DNA from: Delphinella strobiligena
Taxonomy: Eukaryota > Ascomycota > Dothideomycetes > Dothideales > Dothioraceae
Direction of reading: 5' to 3'
Length of the DNA: 64,000 nt
Assembly (NCBI GenBank): GCA_009982845.1
Contig: JAADKB010000008.1
Location: forward strand, 992,001-1,056,000
Part shown: piece after piece, positions 22,323 to 31,726 of the stretch
Layout: each line of letters begins with the position of its first letter
Position numbering within the stretch: the stretch's first letter is position 1
The notes under the pieces: generated by a model
Told to the model about the DNA's origin: nothing
Databases searched by the model: none
The model's input: only the letters and a program-made list of their open reading frames with translations
Translations under genes and position numbers: made by a program

Positions 22323-23114
22323 TCAGATCGGCGCATATGGACTTCTGTATGCTTCCATGTTGGGAGTAGGTCCAGTATTGACTCCCAAAGCAGTGTGTGC
22401 CATGCCTGCAGTATGCGTCATGGCTCTGGACATATCAGCGTAGATGCTGTGATAGGGGGCAGGTACTTGGTAAGCCTGCGCAAGCGAGGGATCCAAAACA
22501 TGCATTTCCTGAGACTGGACCTGGTGATGTGGTATTTGCATCATCATATGCTGTGGCTGCTGATGCAGGTTCTGTTGAAGATGATGCGCGGGCAATGTAG
22601 ATTGCTCAATCCTCTCCCATGTCGTCTCGTCAACAGCAGCAGCATGGTCATTAGGCTCTACTAGTTCACTCGTCGGAGCAGAAGGCTGATGATTCTCTGC
22701 CACCACGCCGGCTTCGGCTGCGGCAACAGCCTTGTTCTTTCGCCTGGCGGAAAGACGAGCTCTGCCTGGCCTGCCATTGGCCATGCCAGCACGGGTGATG
22801 GCTCTAGATATGGTAGACATTGAAACAGTAACATGCAGTTGATCCTGGATGTGGCGGCGCATCTCCTCGAGCTCCATGTCTGGCTTGGCCGCCAGCAAGC
22901 CTTGCAAAAACTTGTCAACGCCCTCACTCATGACGCGCGGGCGACCGAGAGTTTTGGTCTGCACTCGTCCGACAGTCCCATGTTTTTTAAACTTGGCAAT
23001 CTTTAGATAGACGTTTGTTCTCGAAACTTCTGGGACGGCGGCTCGAATGGCGATCGCATTCTTGCCTTCCTCAATCATGCGCTCGATGATTGAGTTCTCC
23101 TCATCCGTCACCAT
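22323..23114 (-). CDS. Orphan transposase-type helix-turn-helix DNA-binding protein
   Basis: Single exon, 263 aa. Residues 1-60 form one homeodomain-like HTH (DEENSIIERMIEEGKNAIAI, SRTNVYLKIAKFKKHG). The linker RVQTKTLGRPRVMSEGVD contains the GRPR AT-hook-like motif, and residues 70-112 form a second HTH (ELEEMRRHIQDQLHVTVSMSTISRAIT). This HTH-GRPR-HTH layout is the bipartite DNA-binding domain of Tc1/mariner and IS630-type transposases. A DDE catalytic domain should follow but is absent. A basic stretch (GRPGRARLSARRKNK) leads into a His/Gln/Met-rich low-complexity tail instead. There is no inverted repeat or second ORF nearby, so it looks like a domesticated regulator. It shares its promoter region with CIA1. 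Confidence 0.7.
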   Translation of the reverse strand: MVTDEENSIIERMIEEGKNAIAIRAAVPEVSRTNVYLKIAKFKKHGTVGRVQTKTLGRPRVMSEGVDKFLQGLLAAKPDMELEEMRRHIQDQLHVTVSMSTISRAITRAGMANGRPGRARLSARRKNKAVAAAEAGVVAENHQPSAPTSELVEPNDHAAAVDETTWERIEQSTLPAHHLQQNLHQQPQHMMMQIPHHQVQSQEMHVLDPSLAQAYQVPAPYHSIYADMSRAMTHTAGMAHTALGVNTGPTPNMEAYRSPYAPI

Positions 23115-23487
23115 GCCGCTTGCGCTGTAGACATGGCAGTTAGTTGTCTTGTTGCAGGGACGGTGATGAGCAGGGCATACCTGGACGGTGAGGCCGCAGC
23201 GGCGTTTGTGTTATATTGGGGATTTGTGGCAGTTTCCCAGCGGTGAAGCAAGCGCGTCCTCGTAATTTTGACAAGCAGCAAGCCAGCCCCTCGTCGGCAA
23301 ACAGCGGCCAAGATTGCCGGTCTGACGAGGGGAGCGGGCCGAACTTGGCCTGTATCTGGTCCACAGGTCCGTGTCCGTGAAGACGTCAGAGCTTCGAGAA
23401 TTTGTGGAAGCACGACCATCACGATAGAGTAACTCCCGTCACTCAAGACGATATTGATCGAGCCTCTTTCTTGCGTATGAAACAAGT
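23115..23487. promoter_or_regulatory. Divergent promoter region HTH gene / CIA1
   Basis: Spacer of 373 bases between two start codons on opposite strands. No motif asserted. Confidence 0.55.
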
Positions 23488-24744
23488 ATGGTCTCGAAAA
23501 TTAGCCCCATCGCAACATTGACACCTCCATCAAATACGCGCACATGGCTGTCTTCGCCGCATCCGAATCTTCCTATCGTCGCAACCGCCTGCTCTGACCG
23601 TACAGTGCGAGTCTACTCGCTCACTTCTTTCAATCTGCAAAGTACTATCTCTGGCGGCCACAAACGCAGTGTTCGGAGTGTAGCATGGAAGCCTGGAAGC
23701 GGGCCCAGCGGCCCCGGCAAGAACGGAATTGGAGAGAGTGTGCTGGCTACTGGAAGCTTTGATGCGAGTGCGGGTATCTGGAGAAGAGATGAGAGCAGAG
23801 ATGACGAGCCACGAGAAGTCGACTTTACACGACAAGGCGATCAAGACGGCGATGATGAGTGGAACTTCGCAGTCATTCTAGACGGCCACGAATCCGAGAT
23901 AAAATCACTCGCCTTCAGCGCCACATCCCCTTTGCTAGCTACTTGCAGCCGCGACAAAAGTGTCTGGATTTGGGAAGAGCTAGAGGACGACAACTTTGAA
24001 ACAGTGGCAGTTTTGCAGGAACACGAGGGTGACGTGAAATGCGTGTCCTGGCATCCGTCCGAGGAGCTTTTGGCCAGCGGGAGCTATGACGATAACATTC
24101 GCCTCTGGCGTGAGGACATTGATGACTGGGGATGCTGTGCTTGTCTGGAAGGCCACAAAGGTACTGTTTGGTGGGTAGAATTTGAAGGACCAGAGAGACC
24201 AGGTCTAGCCACGAAGAGTCTCGAAGCGGCGGACCAGCCTTCCAACGACGAGAAGGCCGCTCTTCTCGACACGAGAGAGAAGGCTGGCCCTCGACTAGTC
24301 AGCTCTTCAGACGATCGCACCATCAGGATCTGGCGGAGAGTACCAAGCGACAGGCCTGCCCCACCAACTGGTCAAGGCAAGATCCCAAGCATCATAAAGA
24401 GCAACAGCATTGAGGAACAGTGGGTGGAAGAAGCGATATTGCCTCAAAAGCACGAAAGGGCGATTTACTCCGTTTCTTGGAGCAAGATTACCGGTCGTAT
24501 TGTGAGCACAGGTAGCGATGGTAAGATCATAGTCTATGAGGAACGATGGACAAATGCTGCACCGCCGGCAGCTCTGACAGAATGGATCGTCATCGCAGAG
24601 TATGAGGATGCCCATGATGTATTCGAGATCAACCACGTCTGCTGGGCCAAGAGGTACGACAGCGGCAAGCGTACCGAAGAAGAGGAAGTCATCGTGAGCA
24701 CTGGCGACGATGGCGAGGTCAAAGTCTGGTCTTTGGATCCCTGA
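23488..24744 (+). CDS. CIA1: Cytosolic Fe-S assembly WD40 protein Cia1 (CIAO1)
   Basis: Single exon, 418 aa, a little longer than yeast Cia1 because of acidic and Gly-rich loop insertions. Cia1 is the WD40 platform of the CIA targeting complex that delivers Fe-S clusters to cytosolic and nuclear enzymes (family knowledge). Seven blades are visible: ATACSDRTVRVYSL, SGGHKRSVRSVAWKP, DGHESEIKSLAFS...WIWEE, QEHEGDVKCVSWHP...NIRLW, LEGHKGTVWWVEFEG, SSSDDRTIRIW, QKHERAIYSVSW, and STGDDGEVKVWSLDP at the C terminus. The HEGDVKCVSWHP and DNIRLW blade is typical of CIAO1 rather than other WD40 proteins. The frame is intact, with an ATG at the start of the conserved region. Confidence 0.93.
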   Translation: MVSKISPIATLTPPSNTRTWLSSPHPNLPIVATACSDRTVRVYSLTSFNLQSTISGGHKRSVRSVAWKPGSGPSGPGKNGIGESVLATGSFDASAGIWRRDESRDDEPREVDFTRQGDQDGDDEWNFAVILDGHESEIKSLAFSATSPLLATCSRDKSVWIWEELEDDNFETVAVLQEHEGDVKCVSWHPSEELLASGSYDDNIRLWREDIDDWGCCACLEGHKGTVWWVEFEGPERPGLATKSLEAADQPSNDEKAALLDTREKAGPRLVSSSDDRTIRIWRRVPSDRPAPPTGQGKIPSIIKSNSIEEQWVEEAILPQKHERAIYSVSWSKITGRIVSTGSDGKIIVYEERWTNAAPPAALTEWIVIAEYEDAHDVFEINHVCWAKRYDSGKRTEEEEVIVSTGDDGEVKVWSLDP

Positions 24745-26540
24745 AAAAGCCCTGGCCAAGGATCTTATGTTCTCTTCTCATCAGTCATGCCTGTCCATGA
24801 AGCCGCTGCGAGCATGGTTGCTGCCTTATAAGACCTGCACTCGACCAGCCAGACTATCTGAGATTATACATGAACCACGATTTTGGTCATGTGTCTTGAT
24901 CCTCTCAAAGAGATAGTATACGATATCTCCCACGGTGCTAGTGCATGCTGGAATCATCTATGGATAGGGAGTCTATCGATGTCTAGCGAGACTTTGCAGG
25001 GTTAGCAATCGATGGAATGGGCTGATGTCGTTGGTATGCTATCTTGTCCTGATACGAGGGGAATAAGTTCAGATCCCAACTACTGCATGTTCCAGTACTA
25101 GGGAAAGCTTCAAGCAGTGACCTTATTCAGTACATAGACTAATGGTGTGAAGAAATGGAAGACAGGAGGCCTTCTCGGCCCGATGGTGTCTCACCCAATA
25201 CTCGAAAGAACACCCCTGATCCTTTCTGTCATACGCTCGTGTCATCACTTGCTAGAACTTCTGGCTGGACGTCGCAGAGTCGCCAAGGAGAGTTTTATAA
25301 CGCTTGCCCGGTGCTCTAGCTTACGGTTGACTGACTCGGATGCCGCAATGCCGTACGAGTAGAAGCGAACAGACGCTGACACCGACACCGACACTGACAA
25401 CGCAACGAAACAGCTAGAACAACACAACACAACGCGGTAAAGAACAGGATGAAGATCAACCAAAATAGAAAAGAACGTTTCGAAGTTCGGTAGCAATGTC
25501 ATAGGGCTTACAGATCGAAGAGATTAAAATGATGGCGCCAAGAACAGGGGTTTGGTGGGGTTACGCGGTGTACGGGTATTGTTCGGTAGGTTAAATTAAA
25601 TGAAGTCCAATTGTTTATTGAGATTCTCGCAACGGCGCGCCATCTACCACGATTCGTCCAGACCGTCATCTCGACTCCATGACTGAGGACGGCACTCGTT
25701 CCGTTTCGATGGGTGAAACAGTGTACGGAAAGTGCTGTAGAAGTGGCGACCAGTGATGAATCTACTCCTGAGACGGCGGATGCAAGCAATTGCCTGGCCA
25801 TGCGTTGTGCAACAATTTGTTCCTCCTCGAGGCTGGATGCATCCCGCAAATGCACGCACGGCCGTCGTTCTTTCCCTTAAAACACCTCGCCGCGGTGAGG
25901 CCCCGGCTCGGATAATAATTGCCATGTGCTTATGACTTTCGTCGACGTTGTATCAGACATCACTGTTGTCCAGTTACTACCTCCTGCGCCAACGGCTGCT
26001 CAAGGAACAACATTCCCATCTATCTTCCTTGCTTACCTGGAGGTAGGCTTCTCTTGTACAGACCCCTCACTCATATTCCCCGCTTCACATTCACTTACTT
26101 TCTGAACGGAGTATTTCCCGGCCGAATACTGCTCCTTCTTTGTTCTTGTCAGTACGCATTCCGAGTGCGGCTTCTGTAGTGAGACCACTGCTTGCAACAT
26201 CATCTTATACAAGTATTTTGACCCGGACCCGGGACCCTGGCGGAGCAAACTCGACCAACGATCTACCCCGTAGTTCTCTGATTACTCGTTTGCAGGCTTC
26301 GTCTTAGAACAGCGGACTTCGTCTTAAATAACATTGGCTGGAAATTAGCCTTGGAACCTTGCAAGATTGGCAAAGATACCTCCTTCAGAAGTGTTTGGCT
26401 CACCTTTCACCTGGTCACCTATAATTTCTCCTTTTCTGATCTGGCCAAAGGGAACTCTTTCCACCACTTGCTTGCCCGGAGCTGAAACACCTTCGCTGCC
26501 TTGGGCTAAGCAGGGAAAAGAGGAGGTCAACATTCTGAAG
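24745..26540. other. Long intergenic region between CIA1 and the TCP11 gene
   Basis: A 1.8-kb spacer. It contains a short CGACAC/TGACAC-type repetition near 25374-25400 and short ORFs of 60-115 codons without recognisable domains. The reading frame of the TCP11 gene stays open upstream to about 26367 but has no ATG there. I see no RNA gene. Confidence 0.5.
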
Positions 26541-28603
26541 ATGGATGGTTCAAGAAATGATCGAGGAAGTCGGAGGAATGACTCCATAAGCAGTGTCATG
26601 TCATTCACCACCGAGAGTCCTACATGGGCTCGTCAAAGCAGTAACGAAGAGGCTGCCACTACACCAGCAGCTCCGCGAGATACACGTGCAAAAATGTCAA
26701 GAGCATCGTATCACAAGCACGAGTCCACGGAGCATGACAGTCATATGGCAGGTCATATGGACCATGATCAGTCGCAGTCTACTGGCCTTCCCCCTGGCTT
26801 TATATTCTCGACTGGTACAGACGCAACCGAAATCACTGACATTGACATCATGCATTCTATATACCAGCTTCTCGAACAGCTACCCGGCCAGGATGATGTG
26901 GACCTGGTCGATGCATACCAGCGTGCTGCTCCATTACCTCCAGTCACACAGGACTCCCTGAAGGAGCTCGAGGTCACTCGCATAATTAGCAATCCTAAGC
27001 TCCGACATGATGTGAACTTTGACAAGGAACTACATTTCAGACCCAATCTGGACGGCTCGAGAGGCAAAAACAAACTCAAAGCAGCTGATGAATACTGGAC
27101 CGCTTTGACTGCAGAGCTGGAGCTCTATCGTTCGATCGGTAATCTTCTCATCCAATGCCAGGATGCGAAGCAATTCGAGCAGTTGTCACGCATGATGAAG
27201 GCTAGTCAAATCAGAATGCCTGGCATGTTCGAGACTATCAAGGAGATCCTCAAGACTCTGGTGCCCGGAAGAGACCGATCAATGATCGATGAACGACTCG
27301 AGGTTCCGATGATTATGCAGCAAATATCTAACGGGGTTTTCAATCTCATGGACCTCGCATTGTGGCTTGCTATGCTGCTGAAGGCACACTGTGCTCCAAT
27401 GAGGGATGATTGGGTCAATCAAATGGTGGCACAGACCCGCAAGGGCGTAGAAGAAGGTTGCCAGAAGCGCATCGTGCTCAGTCTAAGGCAAACATTGGGC
27501 ATCCTCGAGGCAATGAAATTGGTACGTACAATGCACGTGCTCCCATTGTTGTAGCCAGGTGACTGACTTTCGATCAGGATGTTGCAAACCACCAGATCCG
27601 TCACCTTCGCGCCATGCTCATCGAAGATACCGCCAATTTCCAACAACGTTACTACCTCAACCGGCTGCATCAAGGCCGTCTGGAAGTGAAGCGCGCTCGC
27701 ATGTGGTACAAGCGCGAGGCTTCGCATCTTCTAGCATGTGATGCTTCCACCACCCCTCTGGAGATTTTCACTTCAGCACTCCTACGATCCCTTCTATCTC
27801 AGAGCCCCATCAATTCATTGCCAGAGACCTTCCAGCTCGATATGGAACGTCTCCGTGCTTTACGCAATGACCTCGGCAACCTGATCCAGCTCGATATATG
27901 CTGTGACCTGTTCGACGATCTTCTGGTGCGCAGCAACCTCAGCAAACAGGTCGTGGAGAACGCCAGGGTCGCTATCCGAGCCGCTATCATTGACATTGTT
28001 GGCGAGTCTCGCCGTTTCACAGAGAGTGTCGGTAACATAGCAGCCGAGATCGTTCGCACAGCCCTTGTCATTGAAGGTGCTGCGGTTGATTACAACTCTG
28101 AGCTGGCAGACTTTGTGGAGAAGCAGCTTCGAAGCAGTCTCCAGACCACTTCTCTGGCCTACGCTACACGTGTACAAAACCTGAACGATGAGACTTTGCC
28201 AGTCCTCTTTGATGCAATCAAGACAAATTGCAGACTGAGTCTGCTTGCGCTGCATGAGGCCATGCTTCCTACGACTCGACCAATGACTCCTCTCACGCTC
28301 GGTCTGTCTTCGCAAGTGAGCTTGAGACCGGAACAAGAGGCCCTTCAGGAGATTGTTCGACGCGCTACTCACCTCGGTGTCCTTCATTGGCACATATGGT
28401 CGCCAATCGTGTACAACATCCATGACGAGGAACCACAGCCACTTTCCTCTCACCCTCCTGACCATCACGACGAGCCTTCCAATCAAACCGCCATTGAGAC
28501 CGGACAGTCTTCTTCAGTCATTACTCCGTCCACTCCTGACACTCAGGCTCAGACGGGAGGTTTCGTCAACAAACCTTCAGAGTCTTCTCTTCCCCCTCAA
28601 TGA
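26541..28603 (+). CDS. TCP11/Sok1-family protein
   Basis: Two exons, 26541-27521 and 27578-28603, around a 56-nt phase-0 intron (GTACGT, CTGAC, CAG): 668 aa. The family includes yeast Sok1, a suppressor of protein kinase A loss, and mammalian TCP11, also linked to cAMP signalling; the biochemical role is not established. Residues 1-90 are disordered and Ser/His-rich. The TCP11 domain runs from about residue 110 (LEVTRIISNPKLRHDVNFDKELHF), through the junction-spanning EAMKLDVANHQIRHLRAML and NFQQRYYLNRL, to VLHWHIWSPIVYNIHDEEPQ. The tail is Pro/Ser/Thr-rich. The junction restores the best-conserved segment of the family, which supports the intron. Closest yeast counterpart would be SOK1. Confidence 0.88.
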
Positions 28604-29719
28604 AACGCGACGTGCAAACCCGGTCAAAATACACGACTGGCATTTCAGCTTGGTTATTCCTGACCTCAATAAGATCTTGCCATAATTCGGCCACACGCAC
28701 CCTGTGCGGATACATCTTGACGACGATTAATACTCAATACCCCGACTTATATGCGAACGGTGACAAACACTCTTTATCAGCACCTTTGCGGTGCTATCTC
28801 ATCTCTCGGTCAGGATATCATATTTGGGCATCGGTGATATTGCTTCTTGCAGGACACCCATGACGGTTCATTTTTTCTGACCACTAATGTGTAATGCGTG
28901 GTTTTATTGCTTACTGCTTTCTGCTTATACCCCTACTTGTCAGTCTTTCCTTTTCTGCGGTCGTTCAGCGAGGCGCTAGAGGCGCTAGAGGCGTTGGGTG
29001 CAATGACATTCCTCCAAGAATCAGCACAAACAGTCCATAATTACATAGTGAAGTTTAGTGTACAATCACACTGAACAATTGGTAAATATCTTGGAACGAT
29101 GAGATTGACGTGATTCCGAGACCTGTGATTTATGTTCTCTGTCTTGCACAATGGTGTCTATGCTTCAGAAGCATTCATAATGGAATAAGGACTGACGAAA
29201 GTGTCCTCCACGTTTCCGGGTTCCATTCGCAACCATGCGCATCTGCACTACTGTCTCTCGGCGATGAAGTCCTTCTCGTCCACTTTAACCGCCGGTACGT
29301 CAAGTGTTCATAGTCACGCATGACTACCTAACGATACCGTGGTCCTGTGTCCAAAGAGAAAAAGATGGATGACAGTGCGTGAAAGCTGAGCTTCCATTGT
29401 ATCATGACATAAATCCACTGATAGTCGACTCTTGAGGTCGATTCCATTGACGAATTCGAGAAGTGTATTGCAAAAAAGTCTAGTTTACTTTTCCTACTTT
29501 CGGATGACATCCAGAGTTTTTTTTTTTTTTTAAATTGAGACTGAGATATAGTCAGCTAACAATGACACTGAGACCCAATAAGCGGTTGCGAAGTACACCC
29601 GATATGCAGAGGACCAGATGGAGGCACAACTTCATGGCAGAGACAGAGGAAGAGTGCCACCAGTTCATATCAGTTCGATAACTTCGCTATTGTAAGCTGT
29701 CAAGGTACTCAGAGAGAAC
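28604..29719. other. Intergenic upstream of the FMN-oxidase relic
   Basis: A 1.1-kb spacer. It contains two copies of AGGCGCTAG in tandem near 28971-28989 and a run of 15 T at 29517-29531. No gene seen. Confidence 0.5.
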
Positions 29720-30569
29720 AGCGCTGATTTCGTGGCTGGCTCCATTTCAGATCCCGGTAGACTCGAGGAGAGGGCAATAGAAAAGCTCACTAGAATGGAT
29801 GCTATTATCGCACTTCCAAAGAAGCTGCCTGTGGCTGCTATTGCTAGGGAGCTCAATCTGCCTTATTGTCCTAGCACTGCGGGCTCGCGGTCTATTGAAG
29901 GGTGGGCAAGGCTCATGACGAGAGCCCGTGTTATTTTTCAGTTGTATATGCCTTATGATGAGGAGCTGACGATTTCTCTATTGAGAAGAGCAATTGAGGA
30001 ATTGGTCGGGGTTTCACTGCTCGCATCTTGACGATGCATACTTGGCAGCTTGTATGGCGCCTCGATGGTGTGGCACGAGCAGTTATGCTTTTTACAGGGG
30101 TATTGGCGCTGACTTGGATGTGTCTGATCCGGTATTTCGGAAGAGGCTGGCTGAGGATGGTATAGAAGGACCCTGCAAGGGCTGAAGCAAAGTGGCTTGA
30201 TAATATCTGGCATGGACGGGCTCACAGCTGGGAGAAGATGCCTTGGCTCATCAAGACTTGGAAGGAGATGAGTGACGGCAAACCGTTTGCTTTGAAGGGT
30301 ATTCAGAGTGTTGCCGATACCAAAAGGGCTGTCGAGGTCAATTGCGATGGTATCGTGGTTAGCAATCATGCTGGCAGACAAGTTGATGGCGCTGTTGCAT
30401 CTTTGGATGCTCTTGAGTCGGTTGTTGAGGGCAAGTCTCATCGTTTTACTTGACGGCCTGGACTGGACATTCACTGATTTCTTGCACAGCTGTTGGCTGT
30501 CAGACCTACATCGTGTTCGACTCTGGTGTCCGTGGTGCATCTGACGTCTTCAAAGCACTTGCCGTAGCC
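29720..30569 (+). pseudogene. Decayed FMN-dependent 2-hydroxyacid oxidase/dehydrogenase (lactate-oxidase-like)
   Basis: Pieces of one (beta/alpha)8 FMN-dependent 2-hydroxyacid oxidase occur in collinear order but in shifting frames. They are PVAAIARELNLPYCPSTAGS and FQLYMPYDEELTISLLRRA (29840-29990, frame 2); MHTWQLVWR (about 30034, frame changes); SYAFYRGIGADL...DPVFRKRLAEDG (30080-30165); WLDNIWHGRAHSWEKMPWLIKTWKEM (30190-30270); LKGIQSVADTKRAVEV and SNHAGRQVDGA with the active-site His (30290-30400); and QTYIVFDSGVRGASDVFKALAV (30500-30565), then a stop. At least three frameshifts are needed. A former intron with a GCAAGT donor lies at about 30431-30488. The C-terminal FMN-binding end is missing. 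It is a different subfamily from the intact gene at 35404-36688, so it is not a simple copy of it. No restored reading is offered. Confidence 0.85.
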
Positions 30570-30808
30570 TGATCTAAGAGAGGACTGAGCTCTGAATATG
30601 TTCGAGAGGTGATTCAGAAACACACGCAATATTATTGAGAATAATGGATACGACAACATGAAATTGGGTAATGGATATACATACAAAAATGTCAATATAG
30701 TGTTGCTGGTCCGTGCTCATTCGTTCTCGCTCACTTGCCGTTCGGGGCTACCATTTGCCGACTTTGAACCTCGATCTACTTGTTTACCATTACCTATCAC
30801 AAATAACA

Positions 30809-31726
30809 ATGCTCAAGCAACATTACAGCGAGAACATAGAACCTACCAAGTTCAAGCATTTACTAGACTCATACAAAGATGAAGTACCGCAAAAACTTGC
30901 CGAGCTCGAAAAGCACAGGCTCAAAATAATCCCAGAGGCATTATCAGAGCGCAATGCCACACACTTGACCAAGAAGGAGGTACAAACATTAGTGGACTGG
31001 AAACTGTATGTCATTGAACTCGTTCTTTAATCATGTTCATCCCTTTCCATACCAGAAGAGGGAGAGCAAAAGAGCAATAGCATCAAAAGCATGGATCTCA
31101 CAATAATATCTACCAGCCACCACGGGACTTTCAGACCATCGCTGCAGAAGTTAGTAGCCTCTAATTCGGAGTCCGCGATCGAAGACAGTACAAAGGCTGC
31201 ATTCGCCGTGTATGCGAAGGATCATTCTGCTTTGAACCAGGCTGTGTCTATGCTTGCTAAAGATCTCAAGGGGATCGGACCTGCGACGGCATCACTGCTG
31301 ATGAGTGTCTATGACAGCGAAAATGCACCATTTTTCTCAGATGAATTGTTTCAGTGGATGATGTTTGAGGATGGCAAGGGGAATGGATGGGATAGGAGGA
31401 TCAAGTACTCGATTGCTGAGTACAAGCAGATGGTCCCTCTGGTCGAGGCATTCAGAGAGAGACTCGAGAAAGATGGTGGCAAGGCTACGGCGCTGGAGGT
31501 AGAGATGGTCGCTTATGTACTTGGGAGGAGGAAGGACGACGTGAAGGGAGAAGCGAAAGACGAGAAGAAAGCAGATTCCAAGGGAGAAAAGAAGCGTACG
31601 GCAGCGGAGGCCGAGGCCACTAACACTCAAGAAGTTGCAGGCAAAGAGGAAACGCATGATAAGAACGAGGGTTCTTCGAGTCGTGCACAGCGGGCTGCGA
31701 AGAGGAGAAAGGCTCCGGATAATTGA
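30809..31726 (+). CDS. Conserved hypothetical protein with helix-hairpin-helix-like segment
   Basis: Two exons, 30809-31005 and 31117-31726, joined in phase 2 across a 111-nt intron (GTATGT...CAG): 268 aa. The junction gives VDWKL-HHGTFRPSLQKLVASN, which reads as one conserved motif and so supports the splice. Residues about 100-130 (MLAKDLKGIGPATASLLMSV) look like a helix-hairpin-helix of the DNA-glycosylase type. DELFQWMMF and a helical region follow. The last 70 residues are a Lys/Glu-rich disordered tail ending in the basic RAQRAAKRRKAPDN, a likely nuclear signal. I believe it belongs to an uncharacterised family widespread in filamentous ascomycetes. A DNA-related nuclear role is inference. 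Confidence 0.7.

Noticed and set aside
25060..25090. GTTCAGATCCC, resembling a tRNA B box
   Set aside because: No A box at the right distance and no cloverleaf can be drawn around it.
25374..25400. Short GACACCGACACCGACACTGACA repetition
   Set aside because: Imperfect 6-bp slippage repeat; too short and irregular to suggest function.
29517..29531. Run of 15 T, considered as the tail of a processed retrocopy next to the FMN-oxidase relic
   Set aside because: It lies 5' of the relic on the coding strand, whereas a retrocopy would carry A at its 3' end; the relic also keeps an intron.
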